DNA of 64,000 nucleotides from Trebouxia sp. TZW2008 (GCA_002118135.1 BDIU01000069.1:1641-65640), one strand, 5' to 3'. Shown: positions 9,201 through 20,165, numbered from the stretch's first letter. Numbers and translations are program-made. Notes: generated by a model from the sequence alone, not told the origin.

Positions 9201-11289
9201 TCACCGCATGTGGTCTTGGTTCATTTCATTGTCAACTGCCAGCATTGACAGTGTGCGCACAACAACTTCCTTCGAGCTTCTTGCCAGCCCTGAGCGCTCA
9301 AGCATCTTCAGCAGTGTCACGATGCCAAACTGACCTCGTATTGCGTCTTTACAGCTGTTGGACAAGGCCGACCTGCCCAGCAGCAAAGCAGCGCTCTGCT
9401 GTACTTCATTCGCCTGCACCAAATGAGACAAAATTACAATAACAATTGATCACACATTTCAGCACGTGTGCTAGGTATGTGTGCTCAAGTCCTGTCTTGC
9501 AAGGCTGGCTTGTTCTGAGCGTCACAGTATGAGATACTGGCTGCAAGCACAACATACTAGTACGAAGACATTGGCTGATGTCTGGCTGCCGTTTGTTGTC
9601 AAATTTGCCGGCATCACATGGCAGCCACATGTCTGTCATGCTTGATGTCTGCTTGCCCAGAACCCTGACTGTCTGTCTCAGAAGCATTCCGTTCCTTAGA
9701 AACTCCTGTACCTGGTGGGTCTCCTGTACCTTCTGTATATTTGAAGGCTTCAAGCTGTAAAAGGTGGCAATGAAGCTACTTTCTGCTGTGCAGGCAACCC
9801 CTTGGCAGCGCAGCGCAGCACAGCGCTGCACAGCACACAGACAGCAGACAACAGTGATGCACTGGTTTTGGCTGCATAGCAGTGCGCTACAAGCAAGTTC
9901 TACTGACAGTACACAGCATTGCAGACAATGGAGGTGACATACAAGCTCAGCTTTAGAGCTTACCAACAACAAGAATGCTTGCACTGTGTCACAACCTTTG
10001 AGCTGAGAAGGGCTTAGCTATAACTAAGATAGCTCTAGTCTGCTATCTGAATTGCCAAAAAGCCATGCATGCTGTAAGCACTTTTGCTGCACTGCCATGC
10101 AAAAGGACACAACCTTGCGCTCGAACAGATCAACAGCCAGACTGGTCGGAGACAGTCAAATGCTCCTGTACATACCTAGCTGGGCTTGACCATCATCCAT
10201 GTTGAATGAATGAAATACACGTGGCGTGCAGAAAATGCAGGGCACACCTGTTTGTGCTTGGCATATTGTAGCAGTCTGATGCAAGTGGATAGAAAGTCAT
10301 GCTAGAATGGTTTGATGTCTGTGGTGCTTGCAGCAGTTGCAGGGCACACCTGTTCATCTTTGGCGTACTCCAGCAGTTTGATGATGCGTGCCAGCCTGCT
10401 GCACTGCATCACAGCTCACCTGTTCCTGAGTCAATCCCAGCAGTACCTGCAAATGCATGCAATGTAGATGACACTTCTGCCTCCCGACCATATCAAATGG
10501 GCAATAATGTAATGTTGCAACCGTTGCATGTGTCACCTGCTTACATTGCAATTGCCCGCTGGATTGCTGGGAGAAAGCAGCAGTCCCTCACCTTGAGCAC
10601 TGCCTTGAGCAAATCTGAGGGCAGTTCCTGGCCAGGTTGCAGCAGAGCCACCAGACTTGCAACAGCCCCTGCTTCCCTACAAGCGCGCACAAATTTTCTG
10701 TGCAAGCAGAGGCTCACCTTGTTGGGCGCTGTGATCTGGTTGTACATGCTGTTTGGGTCCTTTTGGCTTGCACAAGACACAGCAAGTGGCAACTCAGCTG
10801 CTCCGGTCTGCTGTGAGCTGCCCAGCAACAGCAGTGCAGCTTTACAGGCAGCTATTGTGCGTGCATGCATGCATTGTAGCTGCGACAAGCCATCAGCAGT
10901 GAGGCTGCCAAATGTGCGGTCTCAAGTGAAGGATTGTACTTTGCAAGATACCTGATCTGCATGCAGCAAGGGTCAGAGGCACTCAGGCAGCCAAGCGCTT
11001 GTGCTGCCATGACAGTGACCGGCTTGTTGATGTCATCCAGCAGTCCTACAAGAGGCTCAATGGCACCATTCTGGCCAAATGCTGTGCAGTAATCTAAGCT
11101 GCTTTGAGCCAAGTCCCTGCAGAAGCAACAAGATCCTCATCAATGATGCTGCAGCATCAGACAGTGTGCTGACAGTGTGCTGAAGCTGTGCATTTCTTAC
11201 TTGATCTGTTCAGCTGTAGCTTCCTGTTCTGCCGCTTCCTCTGTTCTGAGCCTGTCTATCAGCTGCTTGACAATCTGCACATCTGCCAT
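3274..11289 (-). CDS. armadillo-repeat protein with SAM domain and EF-hand-like C terminus (multi-exon)
   Basis: The minus-strand start is ATG 11289-11287. Exons in order: 11289-11201 (MADVQIVKQLIDRLRTEEAA), 11116-10952, about 10845-10712, about 10682-10589, about 9417-9204, about 8691-8510, about 7632-7500, about 6424-6226, 5298-5078, 4813-4666, about 3940-3845, and 3540-3274. The second to eighth exons encode armadillo-type helices, for example NGAIEPLVGLLDD, AVPLLVKLLG, ASGLPCLVRLM and EAGAIQRLVRLLDFG. Exon 5298-5078 is an Ala/Gln-rich coiled coil. Exon 4813-4666 is a SAM domain (VAETVQLLSDIGL, ITGGDLLDLEEEELKEDL). The last exons suggest a degenerate EF-hand pair (LNFTEFVQCY). ARM and SAM domains bind proteins, so a scaffold role is inferred. 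The ARM exon ending near 6226 meets a TGA before any GT donor. Whether all exons belong to one transcript is uncertain. Confidence 0.65.
4323..4400 (+). repeat. dispersed intronic repeat, copy 1
   Basis: Shares the core CTGTACATACCTGGCTGGGC followed by CTGCTGAGCCTG and then GACAGTTGAT upstream, with a TCAATCAAT tail. It lies between exons of the minus-strand armadillo gene. Confidence 0.75.
5394..5440 (-). repeat. dispersed intronic repeat, copy 2 (inverted relative to the others)
   Basis: Reverse-complement copy: CTCAGCAGGCCCAGCTAGGT then GCAATCGGTTGTC. It is the only copy that runs in the same direction as its host gene. Confidence 0.7.
6018..6115 (+). repeat. dispersed intronic repeat, copy 3
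   Basis: Contains GTTGGGGACAGTTGATTTGC, CATACCTAGCTGGGGCCTGC and TGAGCCTGTCTAGC. It lies about 110 bp beyond the intact GNLSTTD exon of the armadillo gene. Confidence 0.75.
6226..6810 (-). repeat. three tandem copies of an armadillo exon, one intact
   Basis: A roughly 180-200 bp block carrying the exon with GNLSTTD is present three times: about 6810-6650, about 6630-6470 and 6424-6226. All share CAACCTTTCCACCACAGA and the downstream TGGTCC...AAAGT segment. Only the 6424-6226 copy stays open through the armadillo helices (AGAIQRLVRLLDFGPTSRT). The middle copy keeps IIERAAAVVGNLSTTD, then loses frame; the first is more decayed. Confidence 0.75.
7395..7545 (-). repeat. duplicated 3' exon end with splice donor (armadillo gene)
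   Basis: The end of the exon encoding LPCLVRLMETSTDQ plus its donor (CACAGACCAG|GTATGGGTCC, about 7500) recurs at about 7440-7395. The copy has point changes (CCTGCCTCATGCGCCTCATG) and no open frame into the rest of the exon. Confidence 0.75.
7728..7832 (+). repeat. dispersed intronic repeat, copy 4
   Basis: Contains GCTAGCACAGGAACAAACTG, TTGGAGACAGTTGATTAC, CTACCTGGGCCTGCTGAGCC and a TGAATGAATC tail. It lies about 90 bp upstream, in gene sense, of an armadillo exon. Confidence 0.75.
8164..8262 (+). repeat. (CAACAG)n / CAG-type microsatellite
   Basis: Degenerate CAACAG/CAGCAC repeats, about 100 bp. They lie between two armadillo exons and so are presumably intronic. The polyglutamine-like reading on the plus strand is a by-product. 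Confidence 0.8.
8640..8820 (-). repeat. duplicated 5' exon start with acceptor (armadillo gene)
   Basis: The exon start at about 8691 (GGAGCAGTATGCAATACCAG, frame EQYAIPVLVKLLE) is repeated upstream at about 8817-8766 as GGAGCAGTACGCAATAACAG. The copy reads EQYAITVLVKLLKAT and then stops. Confidence 0.75.
10139..10215 (+). repeat. dispersed intronic repeat, copy 5
   Basis: Contains ACTGGTCGGAGACAGTCAAA, TGCTCCTGTACATACCTAGC, TGGGCTTG and TTGAATGAATGA. In gene sense it follows an exon-like fragment with a CAG|GTGTGC donor (about 10247) by about 30 bp. Confidence 0.75.
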
Positions 11290-11325
11290 GATAGCAGCAG
11301 CAGCAGCAGCAGCAGCAGCAGACGC
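11287..11325 (-). repeat. (GCT)n microsatellite at the armadillo gene start
   Basis: About nine GCT triplets (AGC on +) sit immediately 5' of the armadillo ATG, at 11293-11322, in the presumed 5' leader. Confidence 0.8.
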
Positions 11326-11757
11326 TTTGACCACAAGATCTGCTGCTCAAATTGAGGATTGCCTGCACTCGGGTGGGAAACTGTGATGAAAGATCGACTG
11401 CGCGGCTGCTACCGACAGCACGTACTCTTGCCAGTTCTGCTGTTACCTGCTCCTATCTGCGGCACCGTCTACCTGCGATGAATTTGCTTGCAAGATTGTT
11501 CAAGCTGGCGAGCTCGACCCCTTGGGCATGCACAAGGACTCGTTCAACGCAGATGGTTCTTCGCCCTGACGCGCTGCAGCTGCCCTGTCAAGGGGCTGGT
11601 TGTGAATCCGCTCGCGACTGCACAGGTCAAATGCTGCCACGTTTTGTTCGCGCAGTCGGCAGGAAATCGATCTTTCTATACCAAATCCATCGGGCTCAAC
11701 GCTTGTCTCGCCGGTATGTAGCTGCTGCTGCTCGATAGGTCAAGGTATAAAATTGCA

Positions 11758-11918
11758 TGTCCCGTCCCCCGTGTCCCGTCCCGTCGTCCCGTCTCGCACG
11801 GAGCGCACGTAGCAAGTAAAGGCATGAAACCCTAAACCCTAAACCCTATACCCCACAGTCTCACGGCAGAGGGTACGTAGAGACGGGGCGACGGGACGGG
11901 ACACGGAGGACGGGACCC
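11758..11918. repeat. interstitial telomere repeat between GC-rich inverted arms
   Basis: The core at about 11826-11850 is three AAACCCT units, the plant/algal telomere motif and also the telo-box of plant promoters. The left arm, about 11760-11797 (GTGTCCCGTCCCGTCGTCCC), is the near-exact reverse complement of the right arm, about 11880-11917 (GGGGCGACGGGACGGGACAC). The block lies about 470 bp upstream of the armadillo start and 1.2 kb before the protease. It may be a promoter/replication element or an old end-joining scar. Confidence 0.8.
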
Positions 11919-13021
11919 GCAACGGGGCCTATTGGGTTGGAGGTCTGTAGAGGTCAAGAGCAATTCCTTGGAGGTCATTGGAGGTCTTTCAATTTCGCTT
12001 CCGAGATTGAGCAATTTTGTGCTCAGCTGTAAGGTGTGGTGACGTTTTGCGTTTGAGCATACGATCAGACAGACGTGCAGTTGACAAGTCAGAGAATTCG
12101 TCCGTGTTCCGCTTGACGTGGTGCAGTAACGAAGAGGCTGCTCTCTCGTCGACGGTGTCTGGTAAGTCTCCTCTGACGACGCGGGCGCAGCCCCAACTGC
12201 GTCAAACGACACTACATACTGCGCTTCTGAATTTGCGAAATACACTGAGCACAACACAGAGCTGACAGCTGCGGTTCGACAAAAACTGGCTGAAATTTGC
12301 CTCAAACTTTTACGAAATTGAGAGTCAACTTGTCAAGGGACACTCCATGGGCACTGTCAGCACACAACTGTGAGCAGTTGCGACTGAGCTTGAGTAGTTG
12401 GTCCAACATTGACATTAGCGTCAGCCTGCTATGCTGCAATGACATGTACCTAGCATGGGGGCTGACAATGCCAATTTACATGACAACCATGGACTGAGAA
12501 ATCTTCAATAAATTTGAAGCTACATGTTAACTTGAAGCAACTTGTGCCAGAGGCTGCTTGTGAAGGCAGAGGCTGTGTGCGAATGCTTAGATATAATGAC
12601 ACATACAAATCTATCAGAGAGATCTTGCAGAGCTGTTGCTGTACCTGCATTAGACCAGATCATGGGGCATTTACATCATTTGCGGGGATTGACTTGGCTC
12701 GTTCACTCAGGAAGCATCCCGTCCAGCTGGGACATGGCAGCTCAGCTACAGCATCAGCTCTGCTTGATGCAGCATCTGCTGCAGAACGGCCATCTGCCTG
12801 GCGCTGTGTTCAGCACTATACAGTGCAAGCATACGCTGCACGCAGTGCAGCATTTCTGAAAAGTAACATGCTCCCTTTGTAGCAACTTTTTTTAAGGTCC
12901 TTTCAAGGTTTTAATCCATGCGAAAACGCCTTAGTCAAAACCTAAAAAGCCCCAAGCGTGAATTCTCTCTAAGTACTGTCTCAACGTATGAACAGTAAAA
13001 CATAAAGTACTACAGGCAAAG
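11919..13021. other. intergenic, no supported gene
   Basis: Open frames of 105-157 residues overlap in several frames (12542-12859 +, 12514-12882 +, 11832-12305 -), but none shows a recognisable domain, clear start or splice pattern. A CAGCAT/GCTGCA-rich stretch at 12720-12860 opens several frames at once, which is a composition effect. Confidence 0.5.
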
Positions 13022-13028
13022 TATAAAA
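13022..13028 (+). promoter_or_regulatory. TATA box of the cysteine protease gene
   Basis: TATAAAA at 13022-13028 lies 79 bases before the predicted ATG at 13107, a normal core-promoter distance, preceded by an AT-rich stretch. Confidence 0.6.
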
Positions 13029-13106
13029 GCCTCGGGATGCAGTAGCGATCTATCTAGCAATCTGATAGCTGTCTCCTTGCAGTTCCGTCGATTGGCACGC
13101 AGCGCC

Positions 13107-16100
13107 ATGTCGCACAATAAAGTTGCTCGAAAGTGCAATGAGGTGTCGCGACGCGGAGTACGTGCAGCCATTGTGCTGACACTACTGCTGGGATCAACTG
13201 CTGCTCGGCCGCACGAGCCAGCCGATCAAGTAAGTTGCGACGCTTCGGCGTGATCCACTGCCTATTGCGCGGGTCAGCAGCCGGTTCTGTGGCGTGTAAT
13301 GCGTTTGCGCAGTGTCTGTGTGGCCCTCAATCGGAAAATGTTCTTGCCCTTCCACTTTCCACTAGGTCATCAGTTGCAAGCGGGAAATTGGTTGTGATAA
13401 GCCTTAGCTGCATTGATGAGCGCTTAGCCTCACTGATCCGCAACACCCGTGCGCCGTTTCGCAGGTCTGTATCAGTATGTCATGCTGTAGGTCTCTGGCG
13501 CTGCTCGTCGACGCGTTCTTCAAGATCTGAGCTCGAGGGAAGCCGGTTTTCAGAGGGATTTAGAGACGTTGGTTGCCACAGTGAACAATGAGAACGACAA
13601 CTTCACCGGCAGTAAGTGGTCCGCATTGCCTTGAGCAAGAATTGATACTGTGCAAGGCGTGATGCCGATATTCTGATTGTGCACATAGACAGTTTTCCAT
13701 GTACATTTGTGGTCATCGACAGCTGCAAATGACATCTCACGAGTTGTACACAACTCTCTTTGACATGTGTGTGACGTAGATCCTGAACTCTGGCTTGGCT
13801 GTGATGCAGGCACCTTGTTGTATGTACCAAGTGGTCATGAAGACCCAATCAATGTAGGTGGAGGTCTGCATGGCTGATGCCTAAACTCAAAGTTTGCATT
13901 GCTAAATGCATATGGCTAGGCAGAAGACTTTGTGTTCATTAGCCCCTTTGCATGTAGTCCATGCATGTTGTCAGAAACGTGACTATACAGGTATAGCACG
14001 GCCAACCTCCTTCCCAGACCAGATGCAAGCTCACCATATACAACACGTAACACCTCCTCTGTCTTCAGGACAAAGGAGCTGATCCCAGGACTGCAGCCTA
14101 CTACCGTGCTAACTATGCAAGCCCAGGAGGCGTGCCGGACCCACCTGATGAGGTTGCATTTCGTGCCGCTGCTGATGATGATCTGGTGACTGGAACTAGC
14201 AACGCCCATCCTTGTGAGCCTTCTTGCTCCCCACCGTAAGCTTGACTGTCACTTTGGCCTAGGAAATAAGGAGCTTGTTATATGCTTTCACCTTTGCATG
14301 CCTGCAAAACACAGTATGCATTGCGTGTGTAGCAAAGCATCTGCATTGCTGAGACAGCTTGCACTGAACGTTCATGCATACCAGGGCCCAGCTGACCATT
14401 TAGAACCCCCCTTGTTGTCCAAAACACAGGTTGACATGCCATGGCCTCTAGATCTACATGCTCCATGCAGCTTCGCCCAAACCAGTGCTCATATTAGACA
14501 TGCTTGTCAGCTGACTTTCTTGTCAATGTTGCATCAGGTCCCTCAAGTGACCCTATATACATGCTAGCAAACGAGACAATTGGCTTGTATGGGCATGTGT
14601 ATGCATGCACTGAGCCAAAAACCAGTGTAGACTGGCGCCAGCAAACCCCACGGGTGCTCAACCCTGTGCGCGACCAAGGGGAAGCACATGGCTGTACAGC
14701 AAAGCCGTCTGCGGTATGTACATTCTGTATAAGTTACCATTTTCTTACATGTGACCTGACCAAATGATGTGTGGTCACATTGATGATCAAGTGCTGGCAA
14801 AATGACTTGATGACTGGTACACCGCATTGTCGCCAGCATTGTGGCAGCATCATAACAACCTGATGATGCAAATAACACATGACAATCCCCAAGCAGCTGA
14901 GCATCTGCTCATGACAACTTGTCATATTGGAGCATCTGGCCGCTTAGACGTGCTGTCAACGCTTATATCTGCAAAGGTTTGGATGTTTGTGAGCATGTCA
15001 CAGACACGAGTCATGCCCAGCAAAGTTTGATGACAGGCTGAAAGTGGCAAATCTGGGGTACTTCTTGCTCTACAACGTGCATGCCTCATCATGATCAGCA
15101 CATCAGATTCAACTGCCAATGCTTGCTTGTACACATTGTACACATTTTGATGTGCTCAAATCAAAGAGAACAAGGTTGACATCCCAGATGCCAAGCGGTT
15201 CAATCTTCATTTGAAGGTGGTCTAGCACTCATCTTTGCTATTGATATGCAGCAATGCATGCTTAATGCCTACTCAAGCAATTGTGTGCACAAATAGGTTG
15301 AGATTGTGCCATATATAATCATCTCATGGAGGTGCAGCTGACATGGGCAGAGAAAATGCGCGGTACATAAGGTGTTCCAACATTTTGGTAGCAAGCATTT
15401 GAACTGCTACGCAGGTACTCATTGATGGAGTTGAGCATCAGAACACATGTGGTTCTTGTTGGATTATTGGTGCAGAAGCAGCAATGGAGGCTGCAATGGT
15501 GTTGTTCAAGAACCAAAGCCTCGTGAGCCTTAGTGTTCAGCAGGTTTTGGACTGCGAAGAGCTTGGAAACAAAATTGACAGCACTATGTTTGGCCTGATA
15601 GATCAAAGTATGCCAGACCCGAACGAAGTATGCAGCCTGGGTGGATCCGCATCTTCCTTGTACCAGAATCTCTTTGCATCAAATCTCACGCTTGTCTCTG
15701 AGCAAGTGCTCCCTTACGCAGGTGAAATTTAGGTTCTTTTGCTAATTTGCATTGACATCACATAAGACATGCATACCTAAGGTTGGCTCTGCATGAGCAC
15801 ATGCATCGTCAACACTATTGTTCAAGTCTTGCGGCAAGCACCACTAAGCATGTCTAAATGCCCTACCCTTCTCGGTAGCAAGCTGATACTATGTTTTATC
15901 GTTGTCAACCGACCATGAATGTGTCACTGCTGACTCGCACATCAGTTGCAGAGATATGCAGATTTGGCTGACCATTATGGTGCACGACAATGTAACACTC
16001 ATAGCATGTGCACACACTCTGTTGGTATAGGGGCATCCACATAAACAAAGTGTATGACAGTGTATAGTAAACCTTGGTGCTGACCTATTGATGTCATGAT

Positions 16101-18031
16101 TGTAGGCACATATGGGACCTGGTCATATGACGAGGAGTCAAATGTCACCAGTGACTGCCCAGAGACCAGCGGCGGTGCCACAATTGATGGCTGGGTTCAA
16201 GTAGACCGCGGCAACGAGTATGCCATGATGCAAGCTGTGTCTAATCAACCCATCGTAGTTTCAATCGCATCAGACCCCCTAGACAACTTTGCTGCAAGCG
16301 GTTTGGTGGGTTCGCTTGCCTCTTGCATCTTTGTAGTTTGGATGTCTCAACAGTAGCAGTTAGGTGATGCCGTTGCTGCGCATGTTAATGTCATTAAATC
16401 AGATCATAGTGCACGCATGGATCGGAGCATTGTTGCAGATGCAACTTGCTTCTGGATTGCTTGCTGAATGGTGTGCACGCACATGCATTTGATTGTTTCA
16501 CGCTTGCCTGGGTGACTGTTGTGCATGGGGAGCGGATACACAAGTGAGGTCACTACCAAATTCATATGAAACTGCAAGTGCTGCTAACTGGCTCAGGTGT
16601 TGAGCTGATGAATAGCTAGATCATTTTGCTTGCGTACTTGCAGTTGTGTATCGTTTTGGAAGGACTCACCTACATTGCAAGAAGACAAAGTGATGATGAT
16701 GTATGTGCAAGGAACTGAAGTCAAAGTTGACCACTTCCTAGGATGTGTGCTTAAGTGCACATGTGATGTTCATGCATATGCTTGCGCGCTCTTGGCTGAT
16801 CACCATGCCTTCAAATTAAAAGTTGCAAGCCCATGTGAATACATGTGACCAGGGCATTCATGCATATGCCATGCAAGCTGGTGATGTGCATGCTGTCAAT
16901 GTTGCCTTTTCTGCTACTTGTGCTCCTAGTTGCAATCAAGACTGGCTTTATTTGCATGTTCTGCTACTGGTGCTGCTAGTTGCAATCAAGACTGACTTTA
17001 TTTGCATGTGCTTGCAAGGACAATGCGATTAGGCCAGACCATATCTACAATGCAACCGATCATGTAGTTACCATAGTTGGGTGAGCAAACTTCTTATGCC
17101 AGCACAAAGCAGGAGTTCTTCCTCCGTAGCTTTATCTGACAATTACACATGCACCTTGCTTCCATGCAGAATGCATATTCATGGCTATCATCAACATTAT
17201 GCCACCTCAACGCCAAGTGAATGGACAAGCTGAGTTGCTGCCTTGGCACATCACCTCATGTAATGGCTGAATGTGTGTCAAATTGGTGAATGCAAAGGTG
17301 ACCTAAATTCCACATGCAGCATTGTCGCATAATTTAAGTGAGAAAGTAAAGCTGAGCAAGGGAGTAGGATAAACATAAGCCCATGCTTGCGCTAAATTTG
17401 CTGTGCACATAGGTACACAGAGACAGAGTTCCTTCACAATGCAGAAACAGGGCAGGGCATCATCACTACTCCAGGTTACTGGATTGTGAGGAACTCCTGG
17501 GGTTCTGCTTGGCCTGCGAATGCAACAGGCATTGAACAGGTGCAAGCCATTATCTATATCAAAAGTATTGCAGTAACCGCACTTTGGGAACCACCTCCTT
17601 GTGCCTTTGGTGTGCTTGCAAACAAGCTGCATATGCAGAGAAGTCTTCTTAGCAACCAAGTAGTGGCAAAGCATGTTGTGGCAGTGCACAACACAGGCAA
17701 CAACTTCAGTCAAGCCCAGACTGCAGGAGCCTCGCAGATGGCCACAAGTGAAGTCGGATTTCTCCGCGCTTTACAATTTCTGGCATGTACCGAGAGAGCC
17801 TTTGACATTGTGATACAGGGCTATGTCAAGGTGCCCATGCAAGGTGGTCCAGACATCTGGCAAACGTCAGGCTACCAACAAGGACCAGTCTTTAATGGCT
17901 CGCTAGGCATTGCTAGTGAAGCGGCATACCCTGTGATGGACCCCACAAAACTGGCCCCTGCTTTCAAACCCACAGTAGCAGACCCAATGGCAGCCATTGT
18001 GGCAGGTGTGGCCTATTATTTACCTGAATAG
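13107..18031 (+). CDS. papain-family (C1A) cysteine protease, secreted or vacuolar
   Basis: Exons: 13107-13229, about 13490-13611, about 13809-13854, about 14070-14211, about 14539-14713, about 15415-15721, about 16106-16303, 17021-17081, and 17411-18031. A short unresolved exon is possible near 16636-16680. Residues about 18-33 (VRAAIVLTLLLGSTAA) form a signal anchor or peptide. Family marks, in order: TSVDWR and NPVRDQG at the mature N terminus; active-site HQNTCGSCWIIGAEAAME with the oxyanion Gln; NEYAMMQAVSNQPIVVSIAS; the His region ATDHVVTIVG; and the Asn motif YWIVRNSWGSAW. The catalytic Cys, His and Asn are all present. Two features are odd. A separate exon carries VRDQG followed by HGC before the true CGSCW exon. 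After NSWG the last exon continues for about 170 residues, including NGSLGIASEAAYPV, which recalls the middle of another C1A domain and suggests a degenerate second copy. The TATA box lies 79 bp upstream. Confidence 0.75.
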
Positions 18032-18147
18032 TGTGAGTCGTGCCATGCCATGCATTGTGCCATTGTTTTGAGCACTTTCTGTACTCGAGACTTGCCGTGC
18101 TTAGTGGCTGCATTAGATCTGGAGGTAGAAGTTGAAGTACTGGAAGT

Positions 18148-18701
18148 TTGCACAAACAGCTCTTTGAGTATGAACAGTACATGGACCAGAATGCTGAGAA
18201 ATCCTGGCAGCAAGCTAAGGATACACAGTGTATGTGCAAATTGCGCACAGCTGACTGGAAGCTGACGCCCGCGAGCATAGACACTTGCATTAGGCCCATC
18301 TCAACTTATGGCAGAGAGGAAGAGGACACATCAAAGTGCTTGTAAGCATCACACTTGTCACGCCTGTTGGCCTTCAAGCAATATGACCCTCTTGCCGATG
18401 GTCCTCAATTTGCAGTGTGTAATGAATATTTGTGCTCATACAAAGCTAGGCTCATCTGATTGGGAGGAAACAAGGTTGCTTGTGTGCAGTTCCAGCAGCT
18501 CCTTGTGTTTGGACACCGGACTCAGACGACTCGCAGGACTCAGGGGGCGAAGATGATTCAGGGGCCGAAGACAATTCAGGGGGCGAAGATGATTCAGGGG
18601 GTGAAGATGATTCAGGAGGCGAAGATGATTCAGGGGGCGAAGACGATTCAGGGGGCGAAGATGATTCAGGGGGCGAAGGCGATTCAGAGGGCAACACTTG
18701 A
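18148..18701 (+). CDS. acidic GGEDDS-repeat segment (possible C-terminal exons of the protease or separate ORF)
   Basis: Downstream of the protease stop are two coding-looking stretches. One at about 18150-18240 reads QLFEYEQYMDQNAEKSWQQA. The other, 18495-18701, ends TGA and contains about nine GGEDDS-type hexapeptides from an 18-base unit (GATTCAGGGGGCGAAGAT) between about 18540 and 18690. The purine-rich strand stays open in this frame and the repeat is clean apart from Ala, Asn and Gly exchanges, so selection for acidity is possible. Whether this is spliced to the protease (avoiding its TAG at 18029) or is an independent gene cannot be decided here. Confidence 0.35.
18540..18692 (+). repeat. 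18-bp minisatellite, about 9 units
   Basis: Head-to-tail copies of GATTCAGGGGGCGAAGAT with single-base changes, in register with codons. Confidence 0.9.
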
Positions 18702-19475
18702 TTTAACTTGATGGAGGCAAACAAACAGATGCCTGTACACAAATGCTTCTTTTGCAAATTGCACTATGGCCAATGCAAACCAAGCAGCCTCAGCTCTGAC
18801 AGCAAAGTATTAGCAATACACAGCCTGTGGAGAATAGCACACAACTCATGTTGGCTGTCTTGTGGTACAAGGTTTGATTTGCATGGCTCTAGCTACCTGA
18901 CACCTTAGGCCCATCAGCCACGGAAGATTAATACTGGAGTCGCATTCCAGTTGGCGATCACTTGATAGATGTTCAATTGCCATCAAGACTTGCTTGTAAC
19001 AACTTTGATGAATGTAATAGTTGTACAACTGTACAGGTCTCACATTGCATGTTTGCATGCAGACTTTGTGTGCTTGCATGACTGCAGCGCTTACTGTAGC
19101 CTAATGGTCTGTGTGGACTGATGTATCACACACAGCTTCATGGAAACATGCACTGCGTCATATGTACTTTGTTCCACTCGACTGGCATGCAAACAACGCC
19201 CTCAAACAAGGGACAACACATCAGCCGCATGTGCATATGGATCCGCTTGTCACAAGCGCTAGCTACACCACTCTGGGCCAAGATAGTCTTGAGCAGCGTA
19301 AAGTAGCAGTCGTGCTAGATCACTGGTGGTTGCCAAGCAAGCAGCGATGCTAGTGTAGTGCACTTCCTGGCAACAAGTACATCAAAGTCGCTGCAGTCAG
19401 AAGCGGCCAGCGTGCATTTATGGCTGCAAGACGTGATCAAGCACAGCACTGCTCAAGACTCAAATCTGTGCAGAG

Positions 19476-19583
19476 CACTGGTGTGATGTCACAGGACAAC
19501 CACACTGGTGTGATGTCACAGGACAACCACACTGGTGTGATGTCACAGGACAACCACACTGGTGTGATGTCACAGGACAACCA
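19476..19583 (+). repeat. 27-bp minisatellite, four near-identical units
   Basis: Four head-to-tail units beginning CACTGGTGTGATGTCACAGG (27 bases each) show essentially no divergence, so the expansion is recent. Each contains TGTGATGTCACA, a near-palindrome resembling a CRE/bZIP site. It is intergenic between the protease and the RBR gene. Confidence 0.9.
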
Positions 19584-19935
19584 CATTCTGTGACTTCAGC
19601 AGGCAATGAGGTTGAGCTCATCAGCAATATATTACGTGCATATAACTAAATGGCACCTACGGAGCTACCAAGCCTGCAGTTAAGCAAGCAGCCATGGATA
19701 CAAGTGCTTTCATCACATACTTTTGACCTGCTTGCATGTCATAACGATGCTTCATGTGTCTTTATGACTGCAAGCAAACGCCTAGATATACCATGTCCAT
19801 GTAGTAGTGAAAGATGCATGGAAGTTCTAAGAGTAGGGACTTCAACCGCTTCACTTTTTCCTAGGAACAAACAGAAGGCCAGAGACACTTCTTGCTCTTG
19901 ATGCTGATGTGCAGAGTCTGCTGAGACAATTGCCA

Positions 19936-20165
19936 TCAGTCCTCAACAGCTGAATCAATGGCCATTGCCTCAACATTTTCCAACCCACTTGCAGAATTAC
20001 CCAGCTTATGCTGTAACTGCCTAAACGCTGAACTCAGATCAAGCTTCGTGACCCCTCTCTGGAACAAAGAGCCCTTACTTTGCTTCTGCATGGCAGCACA
20101 CACAAGCTTTACTACTTGGGGACTGTGGGTACAATGGCTAATAAGTGACTGCAGTGGTATGAAAC
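19936..20165 (-). CDS. possible terminal exon of an unrecognised minus-strand gene
   Basis: An open minus-strand stretch with a CCCACAG acceptor ends at a stop at 19936 and reads as normal hydrophilic helical protein (VVKLVCAAMQKQ, LDLSSAFRQLQHKLGNSASG, acidic end MAIDSAVED). A further minus-strand stretch near 20640-20480 (LGVVASFLQKVEKKLSHCEI) might be an upstream exon, but that overlaps the possible leader of the plus-strand RBR gene. No domain is recognised. Confidence 0.25.

Noticed and set aside
11832..12305. 157-residue minus-strand open frame upstream of the protease
   Set aside because: No ATG start (it begins at TTG), it runs through the telomere/GC-rich inverted repeat, and no domain is visible.
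12542..12859. 105-residue plus-strand open frame
   Set aside because: Overlaps a 122-residue frame in another register with equally plain composition; no start context, splice pattern or motif.
18452..18757. Minus-strand SSPPESSSPPE repeat protein
   Set aside because: Exact antisense shadow of the GGEDDS minisatellite; no other support on that strand.
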